Assembly: GCA_030062745.1 (NCBI GenBank)
Contig: CP099842.1
Location: 6,119,822 to 6,183,821, forward strand
Direction: 5' to 3'
DNA: 64,000 bases
From: Capitulum mitella
Taxonomy: Eukaryota; Arthropoda; Thecostraca; Pollicipedomorpha; Pollicipedidae
The first letter of the stretch is position 1; the number at the start of each line of letters is the position of its first letter. The notes under the pieces were generated by a model that worked only from the letters and a program-made list of their open reading frames with translations, was not told the DNA's origin and made no database searches. Below are positions 11,180 to 24,156 of this stretch, piece by piece. A program made the position numbers and the translations under genes.

Positions 11180-13542
11180 ATCAGACGCTTCCAGTCTGCC
11201 GCCGTTGGCCCTGGCGATAAGCAGTGCGGCGGAACAGAAAACCAGCGAACTTTACTGGCCCTGGACTGGGTTTCGTTCACCAGCTTTCGGCGAGGCGGAG
11301 AATTCGGCGTTGTCGCCGACGTTCAGCGCCGGCTGCCGAACTGCCGGCTGGCCGAGAACGGCTGAAATTCGCCGGTGGCAGGCTGGCCGTGACAGCCGGT
11401 CCTATCCATCACCGCACGGCGCAGCCTGAGGCGCCGGATGACGGACGACCGGCGAGCTCGACGCCCGGCCGTACGGCGGTGGCCGGCGGCACTCACGGTA
11501 CCCTCGCCCAGGCGGCGGAGGCTTAGCTGCGGGCCGAAATGTCCGAGACCTTGGCCGCGTCGAGAGCTGACCTGACCGTGCGGCGCGTGTCGGCTGGCAT
11601 TGAGTTGGTTCTGCTGTTGGTCTGCAGCCCTGCCTGCCAGCCTAAATGATGGGTTTGGGCTCTCGTGCGGGAAGGACTGACGCAAAGCTGAACCGATAGT
11701 TGCTCCTTACTGACTCTGGGCAGACCATAGCAGCCGTTTCATTTGTTAATGGCCCAGTTATCAAAGTCTTCTGCTGGTTATTGACAGTGTTGATCGCTTG
11801 TTTGAAATTTTCTTCGGAGCCTGCTTCTCGAAAGCAGGCTCGCATCAGCACGAAGTTAGCTGGAACTTGAGCAAAGTTTCACGATCACTGAAAGCTTCTG
11901 CGGAGAGACTTTTACGGACGTGTCTTCGCTGTCACTGCATATGACATCTGAGTCGCATGCTTGCCCCGGCTTACGTGACAAGCACATCACTTTTTTCAAC
12001 AGCTGCGTGATTATGTTCATTCGATGAAACAGATACATGACCGATGCATAGCACATAGGAAAACATATTCCATCAGCCAGCCTGTGTCATATTGCACTCC
12101 GCCTTAATGCGATACAAATGTTCTCCGTTTTTTTTTTGAATAGTACAAAACCCACCGAGGCTATTTTGCTGGTTAACGGAATGAATATAAATGAATAAGG
12201 CCTTGCAAATTAATAGTAGTAAATAAGGTCTCACATTTAGCTATACGAAAAAATGCCTATGGTATCATACTTCGTGCGCAGACGGGAGAACTATAAACAT
12301 GTTTCGCATATAATCTAAGACTAAGTCATCAGAGCGGCTATCCAAGAGAGGCACGTGGAGGTCATACGGCTCCGTGGTTTTGCTCCTTCCGTCACCAATG
12401 CTGACCCCTTGAAACTTGGATTCAAAAACTGTGATCTTACAGGTAAGATCAGGTAGCCTCACAATTTCCCCACGCTAGCGTGCTGGTCACATGCGGCGTG
12501 AGCGCCCTGCCTCTGGCTTAACGGAACAGAAAGGCCAGCCAGTGCGGCGGCGAGACTTTGCAGACTGGGCGGAGTGGAACACGAAAGAGAGCACGTGCAG
12601 TGGAGTACGGCGGGGGTCCGAGCCGGTCGGCTGGTCCCCGGACAGGACTGTGTTATTGGCTGCAATGATGGCGCGCTATGTTCGGTATACCCAGGTGGTG
12701 GGAAACGTGTAGTGGGACACATGATGCGAATCCGGCGTATTCTTTTCCCAGATGCGAATCCGGCGCATTCTTTTCCCACCTTGCGTCGGTAGATGAAGGG
12801 ATGGTTTCAATATGGCATGCAGTTCGGCGTAATGAAACGCAGTTCTGGCGTGGTGTGTGGTATGATTGCAGTGCGTTATTTTTGTCGTTTCCGTTTGATA
12901 GCTGAAATAAAGATTTTTAGTTTGGTGTGCAGTTGGCCTATTCCAGCATTCCACTGCTTGGCTGATTTGAACAGATGAGGCTGGATGAACAGATTTTCAG
13001 ATTTACACCTTATTCATGTAAAACATACCCTAATCCGTAGACCATTCTAGACGAAACTGGCAGCTCCAGAAATATTAAATCCTGTTCTTGAGAACGACGT
13101 TCAGTCATATCTTTATGGCTCATTTATCCAGAGATAGAGGGATGGAGATGCAATTTTAGAAGAAAAATTGCTTCACTATGATGTTTTGATTTCCGGTAAG
13201 CAAAAGAGCAGACTTGGTTTTATTTGGTCACACTTCAGGCCTGCGTGCACAAGGCAGTGATCAAAGAACAACCAGAATGCCCGCATGGCTTCTTCAGCTG
13301 CCTTGACTGCTGCGTGAAGTTTTCGATAACCTGACAAGAGTTACAAGCCACGGCCAGGTTTTACGTTCCGTCGTCATCAGTAATGGAACTCTGATATGGT
13401 GGAGTGGCTGTTGTGCCATCAGCTGGCTGCAGTGCCATTACGTCGTTTAACGGAGCGTCGGTCAGCTAATTATGGAGATACGGTGATGGAATTCTTTCGG
13501 GGCCTGCCGTCGACCCATGTTAACAGTTGTCCTTCCCGACAG
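11180..13542. other. No gene recognised; GC-rich block at 11.2-11.65 kb
   Basis: The block at 11,200-11,650 is rich in CCGGC words, with frames open on several strands but no family motif. The first half of 12.48-12.70 kb is also GC-rich. The exon encoding the first membrane segment of the host gene could in principle lie here, but I could not identify it. Confidence 0.4.
12723..12778. repeat. 28-bp tandem duplication
   Basis: Two adjacent copies of GATGCGAATCCGGCG followed by (T/C)ATTCTTTTCCCA, differing at one base. Confidence 0.9.
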
Positions 13543-13619
13543 GTCTGCTGGTGCTGATGATAATGTTGTCAACCTTCGGTGTCATTTCGTCCATCTTACT
13601 CGTCCTGGGCTTGATTAAG
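13543..13619 (+). CDS. Exon: membrane segment LLVLMIMLSTFGVISSILLV
   Basis: The acceptor is a pyrimidine-rich tract ending CCTTCCCGACAG (13,531-13,542); the donor is AAG|GTAAGG. The exon is 77 bp: two bases finish a split codon (likely Gly, Arg, Ser or Cys), then 25 codons of almost purely hydrophobic residues ending GLIK. The preceding exon must therefore end one base into a codon. Confidence 0.8.
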
Positions 13620-16600
13620 GTAAGGTGGACTGCCGCTCTGTGACGTTTCCAGCCTCACGTGGATTTAATATGCATTGGACTATGAGCAATTTGAAAAATA
13701 TGTCAGACTTACATGCGATCCTGGCATTCAGCCATTCCTTGACCAGCTGTACGGAAGATGATGTTCATTGAGATGTTCATAGAATCGATGATTTCCATGA
13801 TAAGTCGCTGGCAAAACTTCCTTTTCCCCTCTCCCTCTGTCTTCCTCCTCCTTTCGTCTTACCTTCGCCGGGCGTTGGGCGTTGGGCGACGTTTCCACAT
13901 CGCACGAAGACGTTCGCCCTTCCGCCCCTTTCGACCCTTTCGCCCCTGAGACAGAGCGACGAGATTAAAAGCGAGCGAGTAATGCATTTCCGTCTGACTC
14001 GATAGATATCTGACTTGATCCCTTCAAGTCGCCCATTGGCCGGCCAGGTGGTAGCGAAAGAGTATCACATCGTTTTGCGTCTCCGTAGCACAATGGCCAG
14101 CAAAGTATGCTTTTGAGTAACTTAGTTGTAAATCTGATCACTCGTTGTAGTCAGTGATTCCTCTTCCGTTCGGGTCCAGGCCAGTTCAAATAAGAGTCCA
14201 AATATCATTATCATGTGCATCATACAAATACCATATCATACAAATATCATTATCATTATCATGTCTTGTGACCCTGCGAAAAATAGTGCTGCCAGGAAGT
14301 ATGCTTTATTGCCACGGAGCAGACTTCTGATCGTCGAGGGGAGTTCATATAGTTACATTCATTGCAGTCAGCGCCACAAATTACTTGAAGACGGGTTCAA
14401 AGCGGTTCTGAGGCTATATAAGGTCAGCGCGTGAAACCAAATATGCAAAGGTGTGACGAAAGCTCCCATCCGTGACATGAGCGCTGAAATATGGCTCCCT
14501 TTGCCGGACGCATTTGGATGCTGTCAGCGCACTGCACGGCGACGTAAAGAGGAATTATTGTTGTTGTTGTTGTTGTTTTTGGTTATTTAACGACTTCTCA
14601 ACTGCCAGGGTCCTTTTGTTTCGCAACCTCCCGCGCCGGTTGCTGCGAGGTACGACGGATGTCGCTATTACCTGGGCTCGAACCCGGGACCTTTCGGCCA
14701 CAAGGCGAGCATGGTAACCATTACACTACGCCTAAAAAGGAAGACGCCATGCCATTTCTAAACATGCTGGACAAGATACGTCCTTATGCCGACTATTGGA
14801 GCACGCTCATGATGTTCGCAGGCCATCGAAAATAGCTTCATAACTGAGTGGCCTCACTAGACCAGATAATAATTTTTGAAGTTGAAAACGTCGGATATTG
14901 CAGTTTTCAGCTCAACGAAGAAAGCCAAATTACAGATTTCAAGCTTTTCTTGCTGGCCATTCGTTGGCAGTCGGCAACTTAAGAAAGGTGTCATGAGCGG
15001 TGGTACCACTCGTCCCATCCAGAAACAATTTAATGTTTTATTTAAGTCTCTCCTGACATCCGCACAGCACGGCCGCAAAGCCCGGGGTCTACTTTCCAAA
15101 CTCCGGGGCTTATCGAGTCATACGTGCAACGCTGTGCCACGGCGCAGAGTCACGTGACGCGACCACGCTTCCCCGTGATGTTCTGATCCGCGGGTCCGTT
15201 TCGGCCTTCCCGCACAGGCATTACACGACGCAGCTGCTCCACCCGCGGCCAGATAATCGAAAAGTGGCTGGACAAAGTCCAGTGCACTGTGGATGGGAAT
15301 GCCGTTCTGCTGTCACAGACGCGCAGAGGCCATCCGCAAACGCCACCTAAACCGCAACGAGCTGGAAGTCGTCAGAGGCTCAATTTTGCGACAGTGTGAG
15401 AGTGGAAACGTAACAAAAACAAGCGGATTTGTGGCCTCTGAACCATTTTCGTGCGATGGATTTCGCTTAAAATCTGTGCTGGAAGCCGATCGACGATCGA
15501 TTCCCGCTCCCTCCCAGATTTGCCAGTCTGCTGGAAAGAGTTTGACGAAACAGGGCCTGTGATCTTAACCAACTTTTTGTCTGCGGGGAAGTAACGAAAA
15601 ATGTAGGAGGCGCCTTCAGGAGAACAAAAAAGGGATAAGCAAACGATTTTCGTCCTCTGGCACACGATGCTGTAAGCTCTTAATTTGACTATCACACGCG
15701 AAACATGTTTGGTATCAATTTTGGGGCAGGAATAATAGTGGGGTAGGTAGGTATCTACTGTCAGGTTATTTTCACGTATTTTTGTCCCATTTTGCTAGGC
15801 CAACTGTAATGTATTTATGTGCGGCAATGATTATGCAGTACATGAAAAGCATCATTTGCGGTTTAACGAAATCAAAATAGGGGTCAATTGTTACCTTCTG
15901 AAAGTACCATCGGTGTATTCATAAAACCAAATCACAGATTAGTTTTATTGTTTCTCCCCTTTATTATCCCTGGATCCTGTCAATGCATGTACCCACCTGG
16001 CGTAGAGCAGCCCAGATCTGTCGTAAGCGTCACACGCGTCATATGCGTCATTCACCCTTGACAACCTCCAAACGTTTTTTGGGCTTCGGGATGGTTCATT
16101 GTCATAATGCTTTTCATTGAAATCTACTGTTGCCAAATAGCTTCTGTTGAGTCCCATGTTAATGTACATCTTTTGTTTGCAAATCCAATTTCACGTCATA
16201 AAGAAGTTCGGTTATTTTCATAATCATGCCTAAGCTCGAGGACCGTTTTTGAATGTATTAAGTATCTGCTTACAGCATAAATATCTCAACTAGCGAGTAC
16301 GCGTCAGAAACAACCGCAAAATGGCCTGGAAGACTTTACAGAAACCCCTCCGGAAGCCGCTTATGTCTCATGTGGGACGTTCAGATTCTCACGAAATGTG
16401 TAACAAGGGTAGGTAAAAAAAAATCATCGGATTTCAGTGCGAAGACGCAAACAGTTTGGCTTTGGCACCAGAAGAAGCTCGGTGGGTGCCTTATCGACCC
16501 CCACATGAAAGTATGGTTAACTCGAAGTGATAAGTATATGGGCAATGCTCTTGGAAATCCATAGAAAAATGTCAAAAGGTCTTTTCCCTAGATCCACAAC

Positions 16601-19600
16601 TAATCACGACGTAAGAGCATTGGTGTAACCAGCGGGGGACTGGGGACACGTCCCCTTCAATTTTTGCAAAATGGTCCAAAATTGGGGGAGATGTCCCCCA
16701 ATTTTGGTCGGAAAACGACCTTTTTTGCGACTTCCCCTTGAAAAATAAGATTTTAGGTCGGATTGTCCCCTCAGATTCTGATTTGTCTCCCTACTCCGTA
16801 ATTTCTGGGACGTGGCTACACCAGCGTGCTTGTCCCACGATGAGGACCATGCACGGTGCTAGGAGGACAGAGCGCCGGCGATGTGGTTCTGCGTCGCGCC
16901 TAGCTGCGCAGTGCAGTCGCGCGCCATTGGCTGTGTTGTCAGGCGTGCGGTGCCTCCCACAGGGCTTTGCAGAGGATAGCCAGCGACCACAGCGTCCCGA
17001 CGTTAATGGCAATTAAGCCGAAAGTTATGGTCGTAACCCTCGCCCTACGACGGTGGGCCAGTTTGGTCCGTACCGTTTCTCTCTGCAGTCTGGCAAGAAG
17101 TGGTGAGCTCCACGAAACTTCAGGTAACTGAATTACATTCATTTCTGCATTTTTGAAACATACCCCACCCCAGCTCATGTGAGGTCACGACGGAGTCAGG
17201 TGTCGCGTTTCTGTCTGCGCAACATTCCACGTTTTCCGTAAACTAACGCATTGTTTGTTCATCAGGGCTAGGCGTGCACCTAGTCGGACTTAACGTTCTC
17301 GAAGGCTTCATGAACTTTTCTGACATTTGAAAAGTCAGATGAGATCAAAAATCTATAATCCTTACATGTTTTTGATTCCGAGCTTGTCAGACGTAATTGA
17401 CACAACGCAAACGGCGTACACATCTTGCTGGAACTTCAGGATCACGTAGAGGTTACGTAAACATCAGCCGCAAGCTGATTGTGGCGTTCCAGAGGCTCGT
17501 ATGACTCGTACTTAGCAGTATGCAACTGAGTTGCCAGTAATCCGAAATGAATGTCGGTGTGCTAGAAGCGCGAGGAAACCATGACCCACCATTCACGTGC
17601 AACGGTAATCAAGGGCATCAGTGCAGATTTTAATTACCACTGCATTGTTCTGCGGTACTAATCCAACGTTCGTAACCTAGCGCTATATAAGCGAATGCTT
17701 TTACCGGCCATCTGCGCGCAGCAGCCTCTCATCGGATTGCTTGGCTGACAGAGAACTACTCCAAGACAAGACCGACCGAGAGTAAATTTGACCGCAGACA
17801 AGAGTAAATTTGTGGGTATAGGTAACCGGTTTTCCTCTTAAAACATACATAAGTTATATGAAATCATCTGGTTCAGGTCGAGTGACCAGTGATGCATCAC
17901 GGGAGTTTCGAGAAGAGCTGCGGGTGGTAGAAGAGGTAAACTATCACGTGGCGCGTCCCGGAATGCTGTTCATACCCTTCGGACGGCTGGGGCTCGCCGA
18001 AGCGTCCTCCCATCCACCACGACCCCGCGTGGGCCCGTCAGTACAAAGTTCCGTATGACGATGGTCCATGCGGTAACCATGGACGCCAAGTAACCTCTGC
18101 GCGACTCGGCGACTGGCTTCCCGCCTGGCGTAATCTGCGGGCGGGCCGGCCGGCCAGAACCCATTACCCGGCCTCAGCTGCGTCCCAGGGCGCTGCCGGG
18201 CGGCTGCTCAGTCTCGGACCGCCGGCGATGAGCTGCGGCTCTTCCGCCGCACCTGCGGCTCGGCCTGTTGTCCGCGTTACCCGGGTCGGCCGGACGGTGT
18301 AGCGGAGCGGTTGGGGCCGGTCCGTGCCGCCGCCGCCGGCCGATACTCAGACCCGTCCGCCGGATGAGCGACAACGGACGCCGGGCGGGGCGAACCGCTG
18401 CCGTGACAGATCATGCCGCCGCCCGATCCATTAGCCGAATTCCGTCAGGCGTAACTAGGCCAACCTACTATTGGCCAGAAGCCTCGACCCGAATCTAATC
18501 CTGCCTGATTGCTGCCGGGCAGAAATCATCCCGCCATGTCGAAGTTCATCTCGTCGGCGTAAAAGGCACCATCACAAACACTGACGATAAATGAGCCACG
18601 CACTGACCGTAGGCCACCAGAGCGGAAGTTATTAACCGGCTCAAGGAACTGAGGCCTGCACTGCCCGTCTCCGAACGTGCTCATTGTTCAACATGGCGGC
18701 TACTGATCACAGCTTGGCGTGCCATTTATTTGGCAATGCACACGTGCCACCAGGTTTGATTCTACGTTTGGGAGGCACTTGTTTCCGCCAGTGCCGCGTT
18801 CAGGTTTTACGCGTTTTTATTTGTGAAACAGCATATAAGGGCTCGCTTTGAAAGCTTCCCAGATGCGACGCCACGCTACGCCTCGGCTGTAGTCTGAAGT
18901 ACCTTACGAAAAGTAATCTTAGTCTACAGAATGTTATCGTGGCGTGTGCCGAGCTAGCTGCGTGCCAAATGGCGGAAGGCTGTGTGTGTCGAGTGGGGGG
19001 GGGGAGTTTGAGGAGAATGTGATGTGGGTTGCGCAGTTTATGTATTGTGTGTTGTTTGGTTCATCGATCACAAGGATGCTCCAGACGGACAGACCACACA
19101 TAGACTGGCGGTCCATTGTATTACTGAAATTACACAGTGAGAGGGAATCCATCGAGTTGCATATGAAACGATTAGCGGTCGAAACATTTTAATTCTAGGG
19201 GTGTAAGAGATCCTATAAATAGGACAGCTATAAGGCACATGCATGTAGCATACCCACAACACATAGTGGTGCTACAGGAAACAAATTCCACCCCAGACGT
19301 GGAGCCAATTTGGCAACACGAATGGGGTGCCAAAGCTTCGTTCGCACTCGGAACGTTACAGCAAGCGGGGGTCGCCGCTCTGTTTCCTAAACGGTTCAGT
19401 GGTGCAATGAAAGACCAATTTGCCGATGACAGTGACAGAATTGTTGGAGTGCAGTTCTGTCTCGGCGGGGGTAATTCTGCTGTAATCGCTGTGAATGCAC
19501 CAGCAGTGGGCATCACGCCAGAGAAAACTGCCTTCCTGGAGCGAGTTCGTGATGTGCGTATTAATTCCGCAAGAGACAAGATGCCTTGTGTGGAGATTTT

Positions 19601-22600
19601 AACGTGCGTATTGGAGAACTTGACACGGAGCCTAGAAAATCCCGGGAGTCCTGCGCTGGGACAAAACTTCGCGAGAAAGTTGAAGAACTTTTAAAAGACA
19701 TATGGAGTCATCCGAATCTCAGCACTCCAGGGCGCACCAGGGCCACGCAAGATCCGGTTCAATAACCACGTATCGACTGCATTTTCCTGAGCGAAGCCAT
19801 CTGTTACAACCACCTGGTTCAATGTAATATTGCTTCAGGGACTGAAAGTGGCCACAGCATGATGGACGTAAGAAACGCGCCTGCCATGAGGAAGCGTGGT
19901 CCGGAACTGTGGCGTTTTAATAACGCGTTGTTAGAGGACACGGAGTTTGTGGCATCAGTAAAACATGAGATTGAAATCTCGAGCAGCAGGTCAGGACAAC
20001 ATGTCGGCGACGTAAACCCTGCACCGTTGGTTTAAATGCTGTTGAGTAATACGCCAGTCTCAAACATTCGGCGAAGCAAGGCTATCGCAAGTGGGTTAGG
20101 ATTAGAGGAGCGACATATTGTTACACGGGTAACTAAGCTGGAAAAGGATTTAAGGCCTCTTTGCGTTCAAGTAATGAATATGCACGAAGGAAACAGACGC
20201 AGATTGGACGAATTAAAAACTAAACAAGCTAAGCAGGCCATTATCTTATCCGGTCTAACATGGGTGAAAGAGGGTGAGAAGGTAACAAAGTATTACTTGA
20301 GCCGGAGAACCAACCGTTCACTGAAAAAGCGACAAGCGAAATCCGCGCTGACGAACACGTGTTTGTCAATGATGAGGCCAACCACCCAACATGTTTCATA
20401 ACCATCACCTCTGCTGTTCTGACCTCACGCATGTGTGAAGTATGTGTGTGTGCGTGTTTCCCAGCCTTGTTGTTTCGACACTTTGAGCCGGAGTCCAGAA
20501 AAGCCCCATTGGCTTTGGTCATAGCCTGAGGAGGATACCATGACGCACGATAAATAGACAAATAAATAGGGCAAATTTTAGGAATGTGAAACATTTGCCG
20601 GAGAGTTTCGAGCGAGAGGAATTGTCGTGCTCAGGCCACCAAGTTTCTGAACAGTGAAAAATCCCGCAGCTGTCGGAATGCGAATGTCTGCAGTGTGAAG
20701 GTCCCATTAATAGTGAAGAATGTAGGAGTGCTCTAGATAAAATGGCCATAGATAAAGTTCCCGGGGTCACTGGGTTTACGACATAATATTTCCGGGCCTT
20801 TTTTACTGAAAAAGGTGAAACGGTAGTTGACCATACCAATGCCATGCAAGAAGGTAACTTTTTCACAACTCGGAGACGTAGTTCACCACCCTCATTCCAA
20901 AAAAGGCAAACAAATCAGGGTCCAAAGCAAATAGCCAATACGTTTACTTGACGTCATATACAAGATCGTCGCGAAAGTGGTTGGTATGAAACTAAGTATG
21001 GCTGTCGCAAGCTCGTGTCGATAAAACAGAATTCATTTATAAAGGACAGATATATAGAGGAAAATTTACGGCTCATCAGTGATATCATTGAGTACTGTGA
21101 CACTGGCAAAATTGGATGGTGCTGATTGCCGGGATGACAGAGCTGCCCTGCATTTTTGGCAACAAAAATTCTTGCTTAAAACTTACAATTATGGGGAACG
21201 TATCATCAGATGGATAAAACTTCTGCACAGTGGCTCGAGCCTTGCTGTTATCAATAAGGTGAATACTCCAAACTGGTTTAGGTGTAGTCGAGGTACATCG
21301 CAAGGCTCGCCATTCAGTGGGATGCCATATGAATTAGCTGTAGAAGTTCTGGCCATAAGCCTAAGCGAAGGCGAAACAGCCCTTGGCGTAAAAGTGTATA
21401 AGTTACGAAGAAATTAAAGCAAGTCTGTATGCAGATGACATTACCTCGTTTGCATGAGATTTGCAGTCCGCAGGTCGAGCAATAACGGAGATGTACCCGT
21501 GTAGTAAAGCCTCGGATTTTTGCTTAGATATAAACCAAAACCAATGCTGTGAGGCTGGAAACCGCGAAAGGGAACACACAGCCAGTCGATGGCATTGCAG
21601 CCTGCAATAAAGTGAGGATCTTGGGAATATGGCTCCTCGCCAAGGATCCCTGCGTTGCAGACAACGTTAAACCAGTTTTTCATAAAGTATAAGGGGCAAT
21701 TAATACCTGGAGCCAGCGGCCTTTAACCTTAAAAGGTCGCATTACGATATCCCAGGCATTTTTGGCATCTCAGCTGGTATATGCGTGTTCATGTATAACA
21801 ATACCTCGAGAAGTCTGTTGAAAGTTCACAGTAAGGGAGGGGTCTTCCGCCAAAGTTTGCGGAGCAAGTTCTCGTGCAAAGTATTGAGTGTGGTGGTTTG
21901 AACGCAGTTCATATAGAACTCTTTTGCAAATCTCTACAGATGGACTGGATCAGACGCATGCAATAAAGTAACACTGACACTGCGTGGTGCAAAATATTGC
22001 AGGCGCGATTAGGGAATTACGGATTATTCGACTTGATTAGGACATGTCTAGACCGAAAGCAAATCAACAGTTTGCTTGTTTTTTTCCTACTAATTGGGGT
22101 TTTGGGACAATAACATGGTCATATGGCGTCCAAAAATTTCTAAGCAGATTCCAACTGAACTGCAGAGGTTCACACTGGTCCCATTCGACGGGGTGAAGAA
22201 CATCCGCAGGCAAATGTTATGGTTCTGTAGGAGTGTACGCATAGCTCGGATACCAGGCTTCATGAATAATGTGCTCGGTTAGCATAAAAATGGCTGATGA
22301 CTTGATTTGGCTGATGGTACTTTCCTAAGGATCGGTGAGTTTCGAAGCAAGTACTTAGGCGTAATAGTCAGTTTTTTCTTAATTACGGAGCCTTGATAAG
22401 AGCTAGTCCACAAATGTGGAAAGATATGGCAGTGATCTAAACAATCCATTGAGCGCGACCGAAAGAGATGCGTTCACTGAAGTTCGTAGGCACATGACTT
22501 GTACCCCGCCGAGCTAGGTAGGATCAGCCCGAAGGCCATATCGAGGTGAGAGGAGGAGGGATATAGCTTGGGAATTGAGCGAAGATATTTGGAATTCCTT

Positions 22601-24101
22601 AGCGGTGCACCAAGTTCACAACACTAGGCTGTGCGATACCGAAGTCTGTACATCCATACTTATCCACCAGCCAATTTTTACGTGTCAGGAAAGCTATACA
22701 TTGTCCAATTTGCTATTACTGCTACGCCTCAGATACTACTGCTCGCTTTTTGTGCAATGGCCAGTCACGGGGAGGAGAATGGGAAGGCGTATTTAAAAAA
22801 TTTAACATTATTTCAAGTAGTCGTAGGGGAGACGTTTTATTTGTGATTAGCGATGGGCGCCGTACATACGACTTGATTATCATATTGATAAAACGATACA
22901 TCGCTGGAAGCAAGCTATCCGATCCCGGTGTGGAACCAAGTTACTGAGGATAAAGGGCACCGTAACCGCTACTCAGAAGGCTTATTGCCCTCGCAGGCAA
23001 TAAAATGGAATCCTTTGATGTGAAATGCGAGATACTGTAGATAATAATAGTCATATCAAACTGTGAGGTCAGCGGCAAGTAAAAACATGGTATGGCCGTA
23101 TACGATTGAGAAGAATGTGTCTGGATGTGAATGTGAATGTGAGAGGAATGAGTAAGTGTCCCAGGTAAGGGAGGGATGGAGGGGGGGGGGGCGAAAGAGA
23201 GATGCTTTAGATTGGTAAAATTGGCATATTACTGTATTATTATACTGAGAGACGGAATAAGTTGATAAACCTGAACCTTAAATGCCTACGATGTTCGTAT
23301 GTGCTGCGGTGGTGACAAGGTGTTACTCAGGTAACTTTTTAAGCGTTAGGATATTACATTTAATCAATGTGTTTAAAACGGGAAGTCATCTTAGTATAGC
23401 GGCGACCATCCGTGGACTGTGGCGCCTTAATCTTTGGGTAATCTACGAGAATATCTATGAGCGGTCCCGAGTGCATCGCCCGTCTGTGTGAGTGGTTTAT
23501 TGACTCTACGGACCTGAGTCACAGGGGCTGGACTCTAGTGGCACCAGTAGCGCAGGTCAAGAGGTCTGCCGAAGACCCAGGCGACCCGAAATGTGCTCCG
23601 TGGCTGCTCTGCTGCTTGTCCGCCACAAGCCTCCCCCTGCGAACTATGAAGCTGCAAACCTGGCTGGACGGACTCCCTGTTAAACGCGTCATCCCGCCAA
23701 CAACAACCTGAATATTTTAAAAGCCGGAAGGCTGCTAAGAAAAGTAGTTGATTTTGTATTCGCGTCTTATTTGTATTCGCGTATTATATATTAATTGTAT
23801 TTCAAAAGGTTTTGCTGTGTGCCTTTGAGGTCTTTGTCCCAGCTGTACATTCGTCACAACATGCGCTTGAATGAAGCAAGTAGGTCAGAACTGACGAGTT
23901 CAGGCCCATTGCAACAGGGACTTCAATTTCTGTAAATGGTTGGGAAAGGGGAGGGGGCGAGTCGAGGGCCCGACTACCAAACCTCTCGCCAAATATGGGT
24001 TTCCCAACGGATTTAGCCCACGTTATTTTGAACAACGGAAATTTGGAAGTTTTCTTGTTACAATCTGTCAACTAAAAAACTGCATTTACCCCCATGTTTA
24101 T

Positions 24102-24156
<55 letters not shown>

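Larger units (their letters stand above)
16800..18930. other. Intronic sequence, GC-rich at 18.1-18.5 kb
   Basis: No coding motif was found. The GC-rich part has short frames on both strands. Two TATA-like words lie at 17,684 and 18,834. Confidence 0.45.
19191..22850 (+). mobile_element. Decayed non-LTR retrotransposon (LINE, L1/Tx1-like)
   Basis: A ~3.7 kb LINE body carrying the enzymes for target-primed reverse transcription. The apurinic-type endonuclease starts near 19,191 (NSRGVRDPINRTAIRH, then HIVVLQETN) and runs to RIDCIFLSEAI near 19,770. A linker follows (RGPELWRFNNALLED at ~19,890; WVKEGEKVTKYYLSRR near 20,260-20,310). The reverse transcriptase covers about 20,700-21,700: CRSALDKMAIDKVPGVTGF, ENLRLISDIIEYCD, RGTSQGSPFSGMPYELAVEV, and LYADDIT (21,425-21,445, the catalytic YADD). 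The C-terminal part has LGIWL and WSQRPLTLKGRITISQAFLA near 21,700-21,760. Several stops and frame changes interrupt it, so it is inactive. I favour the L1/Tx1 group from the WxxRxLTLKGRI region, with moderate certainty. The 3' border is not clear and could extend to about 23,280. It sits in the host gene's 11-kb intron, in sense orientation. Confidence 0.92.

Noticed and set aside
14664-14732. Possible functional tRNA-His gene on the minus strand
   Set aside because: The anticodon and acceptor stems do not pair; the body, AAC tail and target-site duplication show a SINE.
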